Below, in pieces: positions 8,354-17,041 of a DNA stretch of 64,000 nucleotides. The stretch spans positions 1 to 64,000 of the forward strand of contig NZ_LAYY01000001.1 in the NCBI RefSeq assembly GCF_000986785.1, in the 5' to 3' direction. A program made the position numbers and the translations under genes. The stretch's first letter is position 1; every line of letters begins with the position of its first letter. The DNA is from Mesobacillus campisalis. Its GTDB lineage: Bacteria; Bacillota; Bacilli; Bacillales; Cytobacillaceae. The notes beneath the pieces are model-generated. The model did no database searches. It was not told where the DNA came from and worked only from the letters and a program-made list of their open reading frames with translations.

Positions 8354-9052
8354 ATGCGCATTGAAATGTGGACAGACTTTGCTTGACCATTCTGCTATAT
8401 TGGCAAAAAGCGTCTGGAGGACGCTATTCAGAAGATTGACCACCCAATTGAAGTAACCTATCGAAGCTTTGAATTGGATCCAACCAGTGGCCGGGATATA
8501 AAAGAAAGTATGTACGAAATGCTGTCGAAAAAATACGGCATGAGCATTGCACAGGCAAAAGCCAATACGCAAAATATGGTTCAGATGGCAAAGGAAGTAG
8601 GAATTGACTTTCAATTCGACACACTCCAATTAACCAACACCTTTGATGCCCACCGATTGACCATGTTCGCGAAAACCCAGGGCTTGATGAAAGAAATGAC
8701 CGACCGGATTCTATATGCCTACTTCACCGAATCCAAGCATATTGGCGACCATGAAACCTTAACGGAGCTCGCAGTTGAAGTCGGCCTTGACCGCGATGCA
8801 GTTGCCGGCATGCTCGCAAATGGCGATTTGACCGATGAAGTGCGCATGGATGAAAACGCCGCTAGGAAATATGGCGTTACTGGTGTTCCGTTCTTTTTAA
8901 TCAATCAAAAATATGCTCTCACTGGCGCCCAGCCAACCGAGGTTTTTGTCGAGGCGCTTGAAAAGATTATCGCTGAAGATGAGGTTACTGGATTAAACAG
9001 TGAAGATGGCGACGCATGCAGCGATGATGGCTGTGAAGTGCCAAAGAAATAA
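8354..9052 (+). CDS. FrnE/DsbA-family thiol oxidoreductase with in-frame TGA at the first active-site Cys (candidate selenoprotein)
   Basis: Reading from ATG 8354, with GGAGGG 7 nt upstream, gives MRIEMWTDFA, then TGA (8384-8386), then PFCYIGKKRLEDAI... open to 9052 (232 codons in all). FrnE-type DsbA proteins have the redox motif CPFC at exactly this point, so TGA replaces the nucleophilic Cys. Everything downstream is intact, including the cis-Pro region GVTGVPFFLIN (near residue 180) and a Cys-containing acidic tail, with no other stop or frameshift. A 6-bp hairpin with a TGGAG loop begins 22 nt after the TGA, fitting the bacterial SECIS consensus. Sec insertion is therefore possible. A nonsense mutation or base error is the alternative. 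Initiation downstream (TTG 8474) would delete the active site. Confidence 0.7.
8409..8425 (+). promoter_or_regulatory. Possible bacterial SECIS hairpin
   Basis: AGCGTC (8409-8414), loop TGGAG (8415-8419) and GACGCT (8420-8425) form a perfect 6-bp stem inside the FrnE coding sequence. The loop starts 28 nt after the TGA and has G as its second nucleotide. Published consensus for bacterial SECIS asks for a loop 16-37 nt after UGA with a G in the first two loop positions. A chance hairpin cannot be excluded. Confidence 0.4.
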
Positions 9053-9083
9053 TCGGCGTTCACGGGAACCATTTTAATAAATC

Positions 9084-9113
9084 AAAGAGGCAGTCGATGA
9101 CTGCCTCTTTCTA
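9084..9113. terminator. Bidirectional Rho-independent terminator
   Basis: AAAGAGGCAGTC (9084-9095) and GACTGCCTCTTT (9099-9110) form a 12-bp perfect stem with a 3-nt loop between the convergent FrnE gene and namZ. Confidence 0.85.
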
Positions 9114-9118
9114 GTTCC

Positions 9119-10372
9119 CTAATATAACAGATACTGCTCTCTCACTTCCATGAATTCCTCAAGTCCTGGCTGCCACTCGGCCTTCATTTCTTCAACCGAT
9201 TTGCCTGCCTGTATGCCTGCCCGGATGCTGCCATTGCCGACAAGCTGGTCGAAGAAAGAAACACCAGCACTGTTAGGGGCACGGAACTGGAAGTCATTAG
9301 GATACATGTCGTGAATCGTTTCCACAATATACAAGCCTGTTTCAAATGGTTTAAAGGAGTTCCGGTTCGTTATATGGATCTGGACCCCATGGTTCAGTTT
9401 GTTCGCATTTTTGGAGAATGTTGGTGTAAAAGACGCCGCCCTGAATGTCACGCCAGGCAGATCATAAGAATTCAGCTTCGCCGCCAAATCGCTGCCGTTG
9501 ATGAATGGTGCGCCAATCAATTCAAATGGTTTGGTTGTTCCACGGCCTTCTGACACATTTGCCGCCCCTTCAATCAGAGCTGCGCCAGGATAGACAAGAG
9601 CGGTCTCCAGGGTAGGCATGTTCGGGGACGGAAGCACAAAATGCAATGGTGTTTCATCATAATACATATTCCGCTTCCAGCCTTCCATCTCGACAACGGT
9701 CAAATCAGCGCCAATTTCAAATTCTTCATTAAAAAGCTTGGCCAGCTCGCCCACTGTCATCCCATGGCGTACTGGAATCGGATATTCCCCAATGAACGAG
9801 GAGTATTTATCCTCAAGTACCGGTCCCTCCACCTTTGTGCCGCCAATCGGATTCGGGCGGTCAAGGACAAGGATGGGAATATTGTTTTCTTTTGCTGCTT
9901 CCATCGCCAGCGCCATTGTGTAGATATAGGTGTAAAAGCGTGTTCCAACGTCCTGGATATCAAACAGCAGGACATCGACATTGCTGAGCATTTCAGGTGT
10001 AGGCTTTTTCGTCGCGCCGTATAAGCTGTAAACAGGAAGACCCGTTTTTTCATCGATATATTTTTCGACATATTGTCCTGCCTGGGCATCCCCGCGAACT
10101 CCATGCTCCGGACCATACATTGCCGTCAATTCGACATCGGGGTGATTGTAAAGTGTATCGACAATGCTGTTAAGCTCCTGGTCGACTCCAGTTGGGTTGG
10201 TAATGAGGCCGACCCGCTTCCCCTTAATCAAGTGAATCTCATCTTTCAGCAATACCTCCACGCCCAGACGAAATTTCCCGTTTTTCTTTGCTTTATCATT
10301 TTTTGCTCCGGCTGCTGTGAAAGAAGATAAAACCAGAGCCAGAACCAAAAATCCTGCAAGCCATTTTTTCAA
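9119..10372 (-). CDS. namZ: Exo-beta-N-acetylmuramidase NamZ (YbbC, DUF1343)
   Basis: The 417-residue secreted protein starts with a Sec signal peptide (MKKWLAGFLVLALVLSSFTA) and then a full DUF1343 domain: LRGKRVGLITNPTG-like segment KGKRVGLITNPTGVD, YGPEHGVRGDAQAG, SLYGATKKPTPEML, DIQDVGTRFYTYIYT and DRPNPIGGTKVEGP. The Bacillus subtilis homologue YbbC is NamZ, which removes non-reducing terminal MurNAc from peptidoglycan fragments. Here it is the last gene of a namZ-nagZ-amiE set on the minus strand, spaced 24 nt from nagZ, as in the B. subtilis mur locus. Its MurNAc product would feed MurP/MurQ encoded a few kb away. Confidence 0.9.
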   Translation of the reverse strand: MKKWLAGFLVLALVLSSFTAAGAKNDKAKKNGKFRLGVEVLLKDEIHLIKGKRVGLITNPTGVDQELNSIVDTLYNHPDVELTAMYGPEHGVRGDAQAGQYVEKYIDEKTGLPVYSLYGATKKPTPEMLSNVDVLLFDIQDVGTRFYTYIYTMALAMEAAKENNIPILVLDRPNPIGGTKVEGPVLEDKYSSFIGEYPIPVRHGMTVGELAKLFNEEFEIGADLTVVEMEGWKRNMYYDETPLHFVLPSPNMPTLETALVYPGAALIEGAANVSEGRGTTKPFELIGAPFINGSDLAAKLNSYDLPGVTFRAASFTPTFSKNANKLNHGVQIHITNRNSFKPFETGLYIVETIHDMYPNDFQFRAPNSAGVSFFDQLVGNGSIRAGIQAGKSVEEMKAEWQPGLEEFMEVREQYLLY

Positions 10373-10396
10373 AGTAAGCCCCTCCCTTTTTTAAAT

Positions 10397-12454
10397 CTAA
10401 TATTCCAACCCGTGCCCATAGCCAAATAATACGGAGCCATCCTGGCTGTAAATGGTGACTGGCAGTTTCCCTGCAGGACGATTCTTACCAAATATGGTCT
10501 CTACGGAGGCTTCAAAGCTCACCGGCCTGAATCCATACTGCGCAAGATAGGCATCGGCATCCGGATAGGCCATGATGTCATATGGATTGCGGATTCCGAC
10601 GGCAATCACTGGTACATCAGTATCTACCAGCTGATTTGCCAGTCTCATCAAATTGCTGTTCGGCGACCGGCCGCTAACGTTTGAAGTGGAGGTCCCCAAA
10701 ATGATTGCATCTGCCTTTTTCACCGAATCCAGCTGGGCGGCGGAAAGAGGAGCAGAAGCTGTGATGTACTCAACATTTCCGTGGTGTTTCTTCGCCTCCG
10801 CTGCAAGCAGATCCGCATTGGATCCTACCACCACAATCCGGTCTGAAGCCGCTGGCTGAAGTGGAAGGACAGAATTGTTTTTCACAAGTGTGATCGATTG
10901 GGCGGCCGCTTCCTTTTCAATGCTTTTATGCTCAGGAGAGCCGACTGCTTCTGCTGCTTTGGAAATCTTTTCTGTTAGGCTGAGTTCGGATTCAGCCTTG
11001 AGAATGCCGCGGTTTAATTTCAAGGTTAAGACCCGTTCAGCAGACTGTTCAATTCTTTCCATCGTAATTTCACCTGAGTTGACTGCAGCATATAGTCCCT
11101 CTGCCACTTGCTGGATGCCAACTGGCATAAGCAGGATATCCGCCCCTGCCTGGACCGCTCGAACAGCTGCTTCTACCGGGCCAAAATGGTCGGAAATTGC
11201 CTTCATATTCATGGCATCCGTCACAATGACACCTTCATATCCCATATCGTCACGCATCAGACTCGTCAATACTTTATGGGAAAGAGTTGCCGGGACGGCA
11301 ATTTCCGATCCGTTCAATTTTGAAATGGCTTTTGTATCATCGATTTTTGGGAATGTCACATGGGCGGTCATAATCGCATCGATTCCCGCATCCATCGCCT
11401 GCTGGAATGGATATAATTCCACTTCCTTCAGCCGGTTGAGATCATGCGGTACAGAAGGCAGCCCGATATGGGAATCCACATCCGTGTCGCCATGCCCTGG
11501 GAAATGCTTGGCTGTTGCCGCCGTTCCTGTCTCCTGAAGCCCGCGGATATAAGCCTTTCCCAAATCTCCGACAAGCTCCGGGTTTTCTCCGAAGGAACGG
11601 ACACCAATCACCGGATTGTCGGGATTATTGTTCACATCGAGCACAGGTGCGAAATTCATGTTGATGCCAAGTGCATTTAGCTCTTCCCCAATGGCTTTGC
11701 CTACCTTTTCCGCAAGTTCCCCGGAGCGTGCGGCACCTAGCGCCATATTGCCCGGGAAGTCTGTGCCCATCTGCAGGCGTGTCACGATACCGCCTTCCTG
11801 GTCGATGGAAATCAGCAATCCATATTTGTCTGCTGCCTGCTGGTAGGCGTCTACTAGCTTGACTGTTTGTTCAGTACTTACAGTGTTTTCACGGAATAAA
11901 ATAACTCCGCCAAGATGATAGTCTTTTACTAGCTTGGATATTTCCTCATTCATGACGGTAACATTCTGGCCTTTCCAGGTTCGGAAGTCGGGCATCAGCA
12001 TTTGGCCAACCTTTTCTTCCATGGTCATCTTGTTGACTGCCTGGCCGATAAGGTCATAGCGGGCACCCTCTTCTTTTTTCACCAGGATCTCACCCTGGTT
12101 CCCTTTATACTGGATTGAAATCCTGTCACTGAATGTGCCGTCACTGACCGATATTTTAGTGGTGCCATTTTGCCCCGACAGAGTGACTTCTCCCTCTTCG
12201 TTCACTGTGCCCACATTTTTATTGGACGATTTCCATGTCAGGTTTTCAGTAGCCAGCCGGAAACTGCCATCTTCTAGCACTTGCAAAGGATTTAATTTCA
12301 GCGTTTGCCCCTCGACTTCCCTTGTAACCTGTGGCACGTTCAAATCAATAACAAGGTCCTTCACTCCCGCTGGGGAGGCTGCTGCCCCGTAAAGCGGAAT
12401 CCCTGTCAGCACGACGGCTGCGGCAATCAACGAAAAGAAAAATTTCCTGATCAT
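10397..12454 (-). CDS. nagZ: Beta-N-acetylglucosaminidase NagZ (GH3, secreted)
   Basis: The 685-residue protein has a signal peptide (cleavage near GAAASPAG), a Big2-like Ig domain at about 30-115 (WKSSNKNVGTVNEEGEVTL), the GH3 TIM barrel (about 130-470) and the second GH3 domain (about 500-685). KHFPGHGDTDVDSH carries the Asp/His general acid pair typical of NagZ, and VIVTDAMNMKAI holds the nucleophile Asp. It removes GlcNAc from the non-reducing ends of muropeptides outside the cell, as the two-domain B. subtilis NagZ does. It lies between amiE (19 nt upstream) and namZ, so the three are probably one transcript from a CcpA-controlled promoter. Confidence 0.92.
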   Translation of the reverse strand: MIRKFFFSLIAAAVVLTGIPLYGAAASPAGVKDLVIDLNVPQVTREVEGQTLKLNPLQVLEDGSFRLATENLTWKSSNKNVGTVNEEGEVTLSGQNGTTKISVSDGTFSDRISIQYKGNQGEILVKKEEGARYDLIGQAVNKMTMEEKVGQMLMPDFRTWKGQNVTVMNEEISKLVKDYHLGGVILFRENTVSTEQTVKLVDAYQQAADKYGLLISIDQEGGIVTRLQMGTDFPGNMALGAARSGELAEKVGKAIGEELNALGINMNFAPVLDVNNNPDNPVIGVRSFGENPELVGDLGKAYIRGLQETGTAATAKHFPGHGDTDVDSHIGLPSVPHDLNRLKEVELYPFQQAMDAGIDAIMTAHVTFPKIDDTKAISKLNGSEIAVPATLSHKVLTSLMRDDMGYEGVIVTDAMNMKAISDHFGPVEAAVRAVQAGADILLMPVGIQQVAEGLYAAVNSGEITMERIEQSAERVLTLKLNRGILKAESELSLTEKISKAAEAVGSPEHKSIEKEAAAQSITLVKNNSVLPLQPAASDRIVVVGSNADLLAAEAKKHHGNVEYITASAPLSAAQLDSVKKADAIILGTSTSNVSGRSPNSNLMRLANQLVDTDVPVIAVGIRNPYDIMAYPDADAYLAQYGFRPVSFEASVETIFGKNRPAGKLPVTIYSQDGSVLFGYGHGLEY

Positions 12455-12473
12455 ATGCTTTTCTCTCCTGTCT

Positions 12474-14159
12474 TTAATAGTTTCTTAACTCCCAGTCATT
12501 CCTGGTAAAAGAAAGACCTTTGCCTGAGCTTAGTTCTGGTTCAAGAACATACATCCCGCGGCCATTTACTGATGAATCTGTTTGATAGACGAATCTTAGC
12601 TTGAGGGCCTCTTTTGGAATATCCAATTCAAACTTCTCCCAGCCGCTGCTTGCCCCCGTTAAGGATGCTAGCTGCTTCCAGCCGCCGTCCATCCATATTT
12701 CCACGTAACCATAATCAGCCTGGTTTTCAATCTGGTGCCAGGCGGCAAAAGACAGCTTATCGTCTTTTGTCAGGCTCAGATTTGCTTCCATGACCTTGTT
12801 CATACGGTCTCCGTAACCCGCAAACCAAGCAGCTTGGTTCCCGGGGATCGAGACAGGAATACTGTCGGCGACCTGTCTGGCAAACAATCTCCGTGTCTGG
12901 TTTGTCGACACCGTGCTTCTTGTCGGGTGGACACGGTTCGTCAGTAGAATCGCAACGGTTTTGTTGTTCGGACTCACGACGATGGAAGTCCCGGTATAAC
13001 CAGTATGGCCAAAAGAATAGGTTCCTTCCGAGAGGGCGTCCATATACCAGCCTTGGCCAAGCTCCCAGCCAAGTCCATGATCATTGCCAGGAAATGCAGC
13101 ATTCTGGTTTTCCAGCAAAAGCTTCACTGTTTCCGGTTTCAGGATTTGCTTTCCGCCGTATTTTCCTTCATTGATAAAAATATGGGCGAACTTCGCAAGA
13201 TCACTGGCGGATGAAAAAACACCCGCATGTCCAGCAACGCCGTCAAGCGACCAGGCATTCTCATCATGTACTTCCCCCCATACGAGACCTCGCGCTGGTG
13301 TGGACTGATATTCCGTCGCCGCAATCCTTTGCTTCAGGGAGGCAGGCGGATTGTACATCGTATCCCTCATCCCGATCGGCTCTGTGAGATGTTCCCTGAC
13401 AAACTCATCCTGACGCTGGCCCGAAAATATTTCGATCAATGCCCCAAGGGTAATCATGTTTAAATCGCTGTATTCATATTTTGTACCAGGAGGATTTTTT
13501 AATGGCTGCCTGAATACGATCTCCATTCTTTCTTCACGTGAATTCCCCTGCGCATAAAGCGGAATCCAGGCGGTAAAGCCGGAAGTATGAGTCAAAAGCT
13601 GGCGAATGGTTACATCTTGCTTGCCACCTGCTGAAAACTCGGGAATATACTTGGCAACCGGATCATCAAGCTGGAACTTTCCTTGTTCAAATAACTTCAT
13701 GATGGCAGCAGAGGTAAAGATTTTACTTATTGATGCCAGGTCAAAAATGGTATCCTCCTGCATGACGACCGGCTCGTCCATCTCGGTCAGTTTTCCGTCA
13801 AGGTATCTTGCCGAATGCCCATACGCCTCATGCTTGACAACCGTTCCACCCCTTGCCACAAGGGCAACTGCACCTGGCATGACCCTTTCTGCTATGGCCT
13901 GGCTGAGCACCTGGTCGATTTTCCAAAGAGGCTCATCCATCATGCCCGCCCCTCTTGCCGAGCCGGGATGGAGGACGGGAGACACAGGCGGTACAGCGGA
14001 GTTCCATGTAAAAACAGGATGCGGGTTTCGGGCTGGAATGGTGACTTTATCTTTCTTTTCAATGGGTTGATTCATGGTTAAGCTGCCATTGGCGAAAACG
14101 GTGGACGTTCCAAGAAGAATGGTACAAACAGAAGTGAGCATGATTCTTTTGCCCTTCAT
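12474..14159 (-). CDS. amiE: N-acetylmuramoyl-L-alanine amidase AmiE-like serine hydrolase with extra C-terminal domain
   Basis: The 561-residue secreted serine hydrolase has a class C beta-lactamase fold: SxxK as SISKIFTS, YxN as YSDLN, and the third box HTG (GHTGYTGTS). In the B. subtilis mur operon the equivalent YbbE is AmiE, which releases the stem peptide from MurNAc so that NamZ and NagZ can act. That enzyme is about 440 residues. Here there are about 120 more, after GDRMNKVMEANLSLTKDDKL, forming a beta-rich module (FAAWHQIENQADYGYVEIW ... GWEKFELDIP) that looks like a carbohydrate- or protein-binding sandwich. First gene of the amiE-nagZ-namZ set. A cre-like box lies about 60 nt upstream of its start. 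Confidence 0.85.
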   Translation of the reverse strand: MKGKRIMLTSVCTILLGTSTVFANGSLTMNQPIEKKDKVTIPARNPHPVFTWNSAVPPVSPVLHPGSARGAGMMDEPLWKIDQVLSQAIAERVMPGAVALVARGGTVVKHEAYGHSARYLDGKLTEMDEPVVMQEDTIFDLASISKIFTSAAIMKLFEQGKFQLDDPVAKYIPEFSAGGKQDVTIRQLLTHTSGFTAWIPLYAQGNSREERMEIVFRQPLKNPPGTKYEYSDLNMITLGALIEIFSGQRQDEFVREHLTEPIGMRDTMYNPPASLKQRIAATEYQSTPARGLVWGEVHDENAWSLDGVAGHAGVFSSASDLAKFAHIFINEGKYGGKQILKPETVKLLLENQNAAFPGNDHGLGWELGQGWYMDALSEGTYSFGHTGYTGTSIVVSPNNKTVAILLTNRVHPTRSTVSTNQTRRLFARQVADSIPVSIPGNQAAWFAGYGDRMNKVMEANLSLTKDDKLSFAAWHQIENQADYGYVEIWMDGGWKQLASLTGASSGWEKFELDIPKEALKLRFVYQTDSSVNGRGMYVLEPELSSGKGLSFTRNDWELRNY

Positions 14160-14503
14160 AGGCCCTCCTCGAAAACTGGATTTTCAACAGCAAGCTTGAA
14201 AGTATTATGTATGGGGATGATAGCGCTTACCATTGATAGATTCAGCATATCGCGTTCTTCCATCTTCGTACATATCACCAAAGAACCATTACTTCCATTT
14301 TACTGGGAAATAAGTCATGAGGATTCGGAATTAATTTTTAAAACGTTTTAAGAAAATGTGAAATTTCATTTTAAAATTCGGTTGTTTTTTACTGCCAAGA
14401 TGCTATGATAATAGATATAGAGAGGTTGTAAGCGCTTCACTGCAAAAGTACTAATTTATCGTTTTTTTATCTGGTTTTCATGAAAAAAGAAGGAAGGTGC
14501 ATT
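14160..14503. promoter_or_regulatory. Divergent control region between amiE and nagP
   Basis: This 344-nt gap drives both directions. Minus side: a cre-like box TGATAGCGCTTACC at 14218-14231 (one mismatch) lies just upstream of amiE. Middle: a perfect 14-bp palindrome TTAAAACGTTTTAA at 14338-14351 suggests a LacI- or RpiR-type operator. Plus side: a possible SigA promoter TTGTTT (14382-14387), 16 nt, TATGAT (14404-14409), followed by a cre-like box TGTAAGCGCTTCAC at 14427-14440 placed to block transcription. Catabolite repression of both units by CcpA is inferred. Confidence 0.6.
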
Positions 14504-15958
14504 ATGAAAAACTATGTTCAGAGAATCGGCCGGTCGTTAATGCTTCCAGTTGCCGTCTTGCCTGCCGCAGCCATTTTGATGGGAATCGGCTACTGGATCG
14601 ACCCTGCCGGCTGGGGTGCAGGAAGTCCTGCTGCTGCCTTTTTAATTAAAGCTGGTTCATCCATCATCGATAATATTCCCGTCCTTTTTGCCCTTGGTAT
14701 TGCGCTCGGGATGGCGAAGCAAAAGGATGGGTCGGCTGCCCTGAGCGGACTGGTTGCCTATCTGGTGACAACCACCCTGCTGTCGACAGATTCAGTGGCG
14801 ATGCTTCAGGGAATTCAGCCGGAGAATGTCGACCCGGCGTTTGCCAAAATTAAAAATGCGTTCGTCGGGATTCTTTCCGGTCTTATCGCCGCGTTGATGT
14901 ACAACCGGTTCAGCCATGTCAAATTGCCGGACGCGCTGGCATTTTTCAGTGGAAAACGCCTCGTGCCGATCATGACCTCTCTCGCCATGCTGGTTGTCTC
15001 CGTTGTCCTGTTTTTTGTCTGGCCGGTCATTTTCACCGGATTGGTGTCTTTCGGGGAGTCCATCAGTAAGCTGGGAGCAGTTGGAGCAGGACTTTATGGC
15101 TTCTTTAACCGTCTGTTAATTCCAACAGGACTGCACCATGCTCTTAATTCCGTATTCTGGTTCGATGTCGCAGGAATCAATGATATCGGGAAATTCTGGT
15201 CTGGCGAAGGAACAAAGGGCGTGACTGGAATGTACCAGGCCGGGTTCTTCCCTGTCATGATGTTCGGCCTTCCGGCTGCCGGTCTCGCCATGTACCATAC
15301 CGCAAAAACAAAAAGGAAGAAGCAAACGGCCTCACTCATGATGGCAGCCGGGTTTGCTGCCTTCCTGACAGGTGTAACAGAGCCGCTTGAGTTTGCCTTC
15401 ATGTTCCTGGCTCCGATGCTTTATCTTGTCCATGCGGTACTGACTGGCATTTCCTTGTTCATTGCCGCAACGTTCAACTGGACGGCGGGCTTTGGCTTTA
15501 GTGCTGGACTGATCGACTTTATTTTAAGCTCCAGGCTCCCAATGGCCAATCACCCTTATATGCTTCTCCTGCAAGGCCTCGGTTTCGCGGTGGTTTATTA
15601 TGTGATTTTCCGTTTCATCATTACCAAATTCAACTTGAAAACTCCAGGCCGTGAGGAGGATACAGAGGAAGAGGCGGAAACAGAGGGAAGAGTTTTTGCC
15701 GAAGACCGCTTTGCTGTGTTGGCTGAAAATATCTATGCCGGACTGGGCGGAGATGATAATGTTGTTTCTGTTGACAATTGTGTCACACGCTTAAGAGTGG
15801 AAGTCAAAAATATGGACGCCGTCGATAAAAACAGGATCAAAACTTCAGGAGTACCTGGAATCAATGTGGTTGGTCCGCATAACATCCAGGTGGTTGTCGG
15901 CCCCCAGGTTCAATTTGTGGCGGATGAAGTGGATAAGATTAGGAAAAGAAAGAAGTGA
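14504..15958 (+). CDS. nagP: PTS N-acetylglucosamine-type EIICB component (NagP-like)
   Basis: The 484-residue membrane protein has an EIIC domain of the glucose/GlcNAc class (about 1-375), with LMLPVAVLPAAAILMGIGYW, the PTGLHHALNSVFWFD motif and GVTEPLEFAFMF, then an EIIB domain with the phosphorylatable Cys426 in SVDNCVTRLRV. There is no EIIA, so HPr-dependent phosphate must come from another EIIA. PTGLHHALN and GVTEPLEF are shared by NagE/NagP and glucose transporters; the setting inside a cell-wall recycling locus favours GlcNAc. Start at ATG 14504, with AGGAAGG upstream, rather than the in-frame ATG 24 nt earlier. It is the only plus-strand gene of this locus, inserted between mupG and amiE. 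Confidence 0.82.
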   Translation: MKNYVQRIGRSLMLPVAVLPAAAILMGIGYWIDPAGWGAGSPAAAFLIKAGSSIIDNIPVLFALGIALGMAKQKDGSAALSGLVAYLVTTTLLSTDSVAMLQGIQPENVDPAFAKIKNAFVGILSGLIAALMYNRFSHVKLPDALAFFSGKRLVPIMTSLAMLVVSVVLFFVWPVIFTGLVSFGESISKLGAVGAGLYGFFNRLLIPTGLHHALNSVFWFDVAGINDIGKFWSGEGTKGVTGMYQAGFFPVMMFGLPAAGLAMYHTAKTKRKKQTASLMMAAGFAAFLTGVTEPLEFAFMFLAPMLYLVHAVLTGISLFIAATFNWTAGFGFSAGLIDFILSSRLPMANHPYMLLLQGLGFAVVYYVIFRFIITKFNLKTPGREEDTEEEAETEGRVFAEDRFAVLAENIYAGLGGDDNVVSVDNCVTRLRVEVKNMDAVDKNRIKTSGVPGINVVGPHNIQVVVGPQVQFVADEVDKIRKRKK

Positions 15959-16001
15959 AAAAAAAGCCAGGTCAGCTTGTGATAGCTGCCCTGGCTTTTT
16001 T
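15959..16001. terminator. Bidirectional Rho-independent terminator
   Basis: AAAAAAGCCAGG and CCTGGCTTTTTT flank an inner AGCT stem. Runs of A and T on both sides let it serve nagP on the plus strand and mupG on the minus strand. It touches the mupG stop codon. Confidence 0.85.
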
Positions 16002-17041
16002 CATTGGAATGAAGCAGCAGAACCGTCCCCATGCATCATGAGTTCTATGGCCATGCCAGGCTTGATATGCGCCAGCAAAGGCAGATCGTCGATCTTCACC
16101 CTTCCGATGACATTGACACGCTCATCTGCCGGCATATCCACCCTTGTAATTTGGATTTCTCCCCGGTAGCGGCCATACCGGTCATTATCCATCGTAATGG
16201 TTCCGGCAGGCCTGGCGATTGTGTTGTCGGGAGGAACAGGTTCACTGGTTCTCGTATTCATAAAACGAACCACATCCCGTGAAAGATCGGGCCGAAGATG
16301 GTACCTTCCTTGTTTCATAAAACCCGGTTCGGTACGGAGGATCAAAACCTGCTCACGGTCAAACTTGATAAGCCGGTCCAGCAAGCCTCCGCCAGGGTCG
16401 GGATCTCCAATATAAACATCTTCCATGCCTTCTTCAAGCAATTCCAAGGCTGCCAGAAATGGATCGGCATACCGGTGCTTCTCCAGTGTTGGCAGGCCTT
16501 CATACAACGGGCCCCGCTTTTCGCCAGCGCCGGGAATATAAGCGCAGACCGGGATATGGAATTTCGCATACAGTTCATTTTGCCTGCGGAAAAAGTCTTC
16601 GCCAAGCCCCGTTTCCCGCCGCGGGTAAAAGTTATGCCAGGCAAGCAGCTGATCACTTCCTAACCCGCTGTCCAGCAGGCTTTGTATGTCTTTTTCAAAT
16701 AAAATGCTGGCATTGACTGCCAGCTTGAATTCCTGCGCCAGGTTGAGAATCTCTTCCTGTTCAAAAAAATCATCGAGCCTCAGTCCTGAAACCCCCAATT
16801 TTTTTAAATCAAACAGGCTTTCAACCCCCAAGTGGACTGGAGTTTTATAGGAAACATCGGCATAGACTTCGATTCCATTCTCCTTCGCAAAAAGCAGCAG
16901 TCTCTTTGCCCGAACCGCGAGGTCTCCTGCTTCTTCAGGGATGTGAAGCGAGGTGAACGCCCGCTTCACTCCCGATTTTGCAGCTTCAACAATCCGGCTT
17001 TCTGCTTTTGGATCATTCAGGTAAAAGGAAATTCCAATCAA
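16001..17041 (-). CDS. mupG: 6-phospho-N-acetylmuramidase MupG (DUF871)
   Basis: The 346-residue protein has a TIM barrel opening MIGISFYLNDPKAES, FTSLHIPEE and EVYADVSYKT, followed by a cyclophilin-like C-terminal domain (TITMDNDRYGRYRGEIQI, then VNVIGRVKIDDLPLLAHIKPG). This is the DUF871 architecture of MupG, which hydrolyses MurNAc-6-phosphate-GlcNAc in the cytoplasm after import of the disaccharide by MurP. Its start overlaps the end of murP by 4 nt, so the two are coupled. The last residues, about GDGSAASFQ, are encoded by a copy of a dispersed repeat (ATGGGGACGGTTCTGCTGC on the minus strand), so the natural C-terminus seems to have been replaced. Confidence 0.88.
   Translation of the reverse strand: MIGISFYLNDPKAESRIVEAAKSGVKRAFTSLHIPEEAGDLAVRAKRLLLFAKENGIEVYADVSYKTPVHLGVESLFDLKKLGVSGLRLDDFFEQEEILNLAQEFKLAVNASILFEKDIQSLLDSGLGSDQLLAWHNFYPRRETGLGEDFFRRQNELYAKFHIPVCAYIPGAGEKRGPLYEGLPTLEKHRYADPFLAALELLEEGMEDVYIGDPDPGGGLLDRLIKFDREQVLILRTEPGFMKQGRYHLRPDLSRDVVRFMNTRTSEPVPPDNTIARPAGTITMDNDRYGRYRGEIQITRVDMPADERVNVIGRVKIDDLPLLAHIKPGMAIELMMHGDGSAASFQ
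16011..16033. repeat. Half copy of the dispersed GAACCGTCCCC repeat, inside the end of mupG
   Basis: GAAGCAGCAGAACCGTCCCC followed by ATG matches the right arm of the palindromic repeat seen intact at 28676-28736. It lies in the coding end of mupG. Confidence 0.75.

Noticed and set aside
8474-9052. FrnE gene starting at the downstream TTG as an intact 192-residue protein
   Set aside because: This form would lack the first beta strand and the whole CxxC helix, has no ribosome binding site, and ignores the good GGAGGG/ATG start at 8354.
10875-11537. 220-codon ORF opposite nagZ
   Set aside because: It is an antisense shadow of the GH3 coding sequence; nagZ has clear catalytic motifs and the shadow has none. 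Similar long shadows opposite sdaAA (45127-45783), gyrB and murQ were dropped for the same reason.
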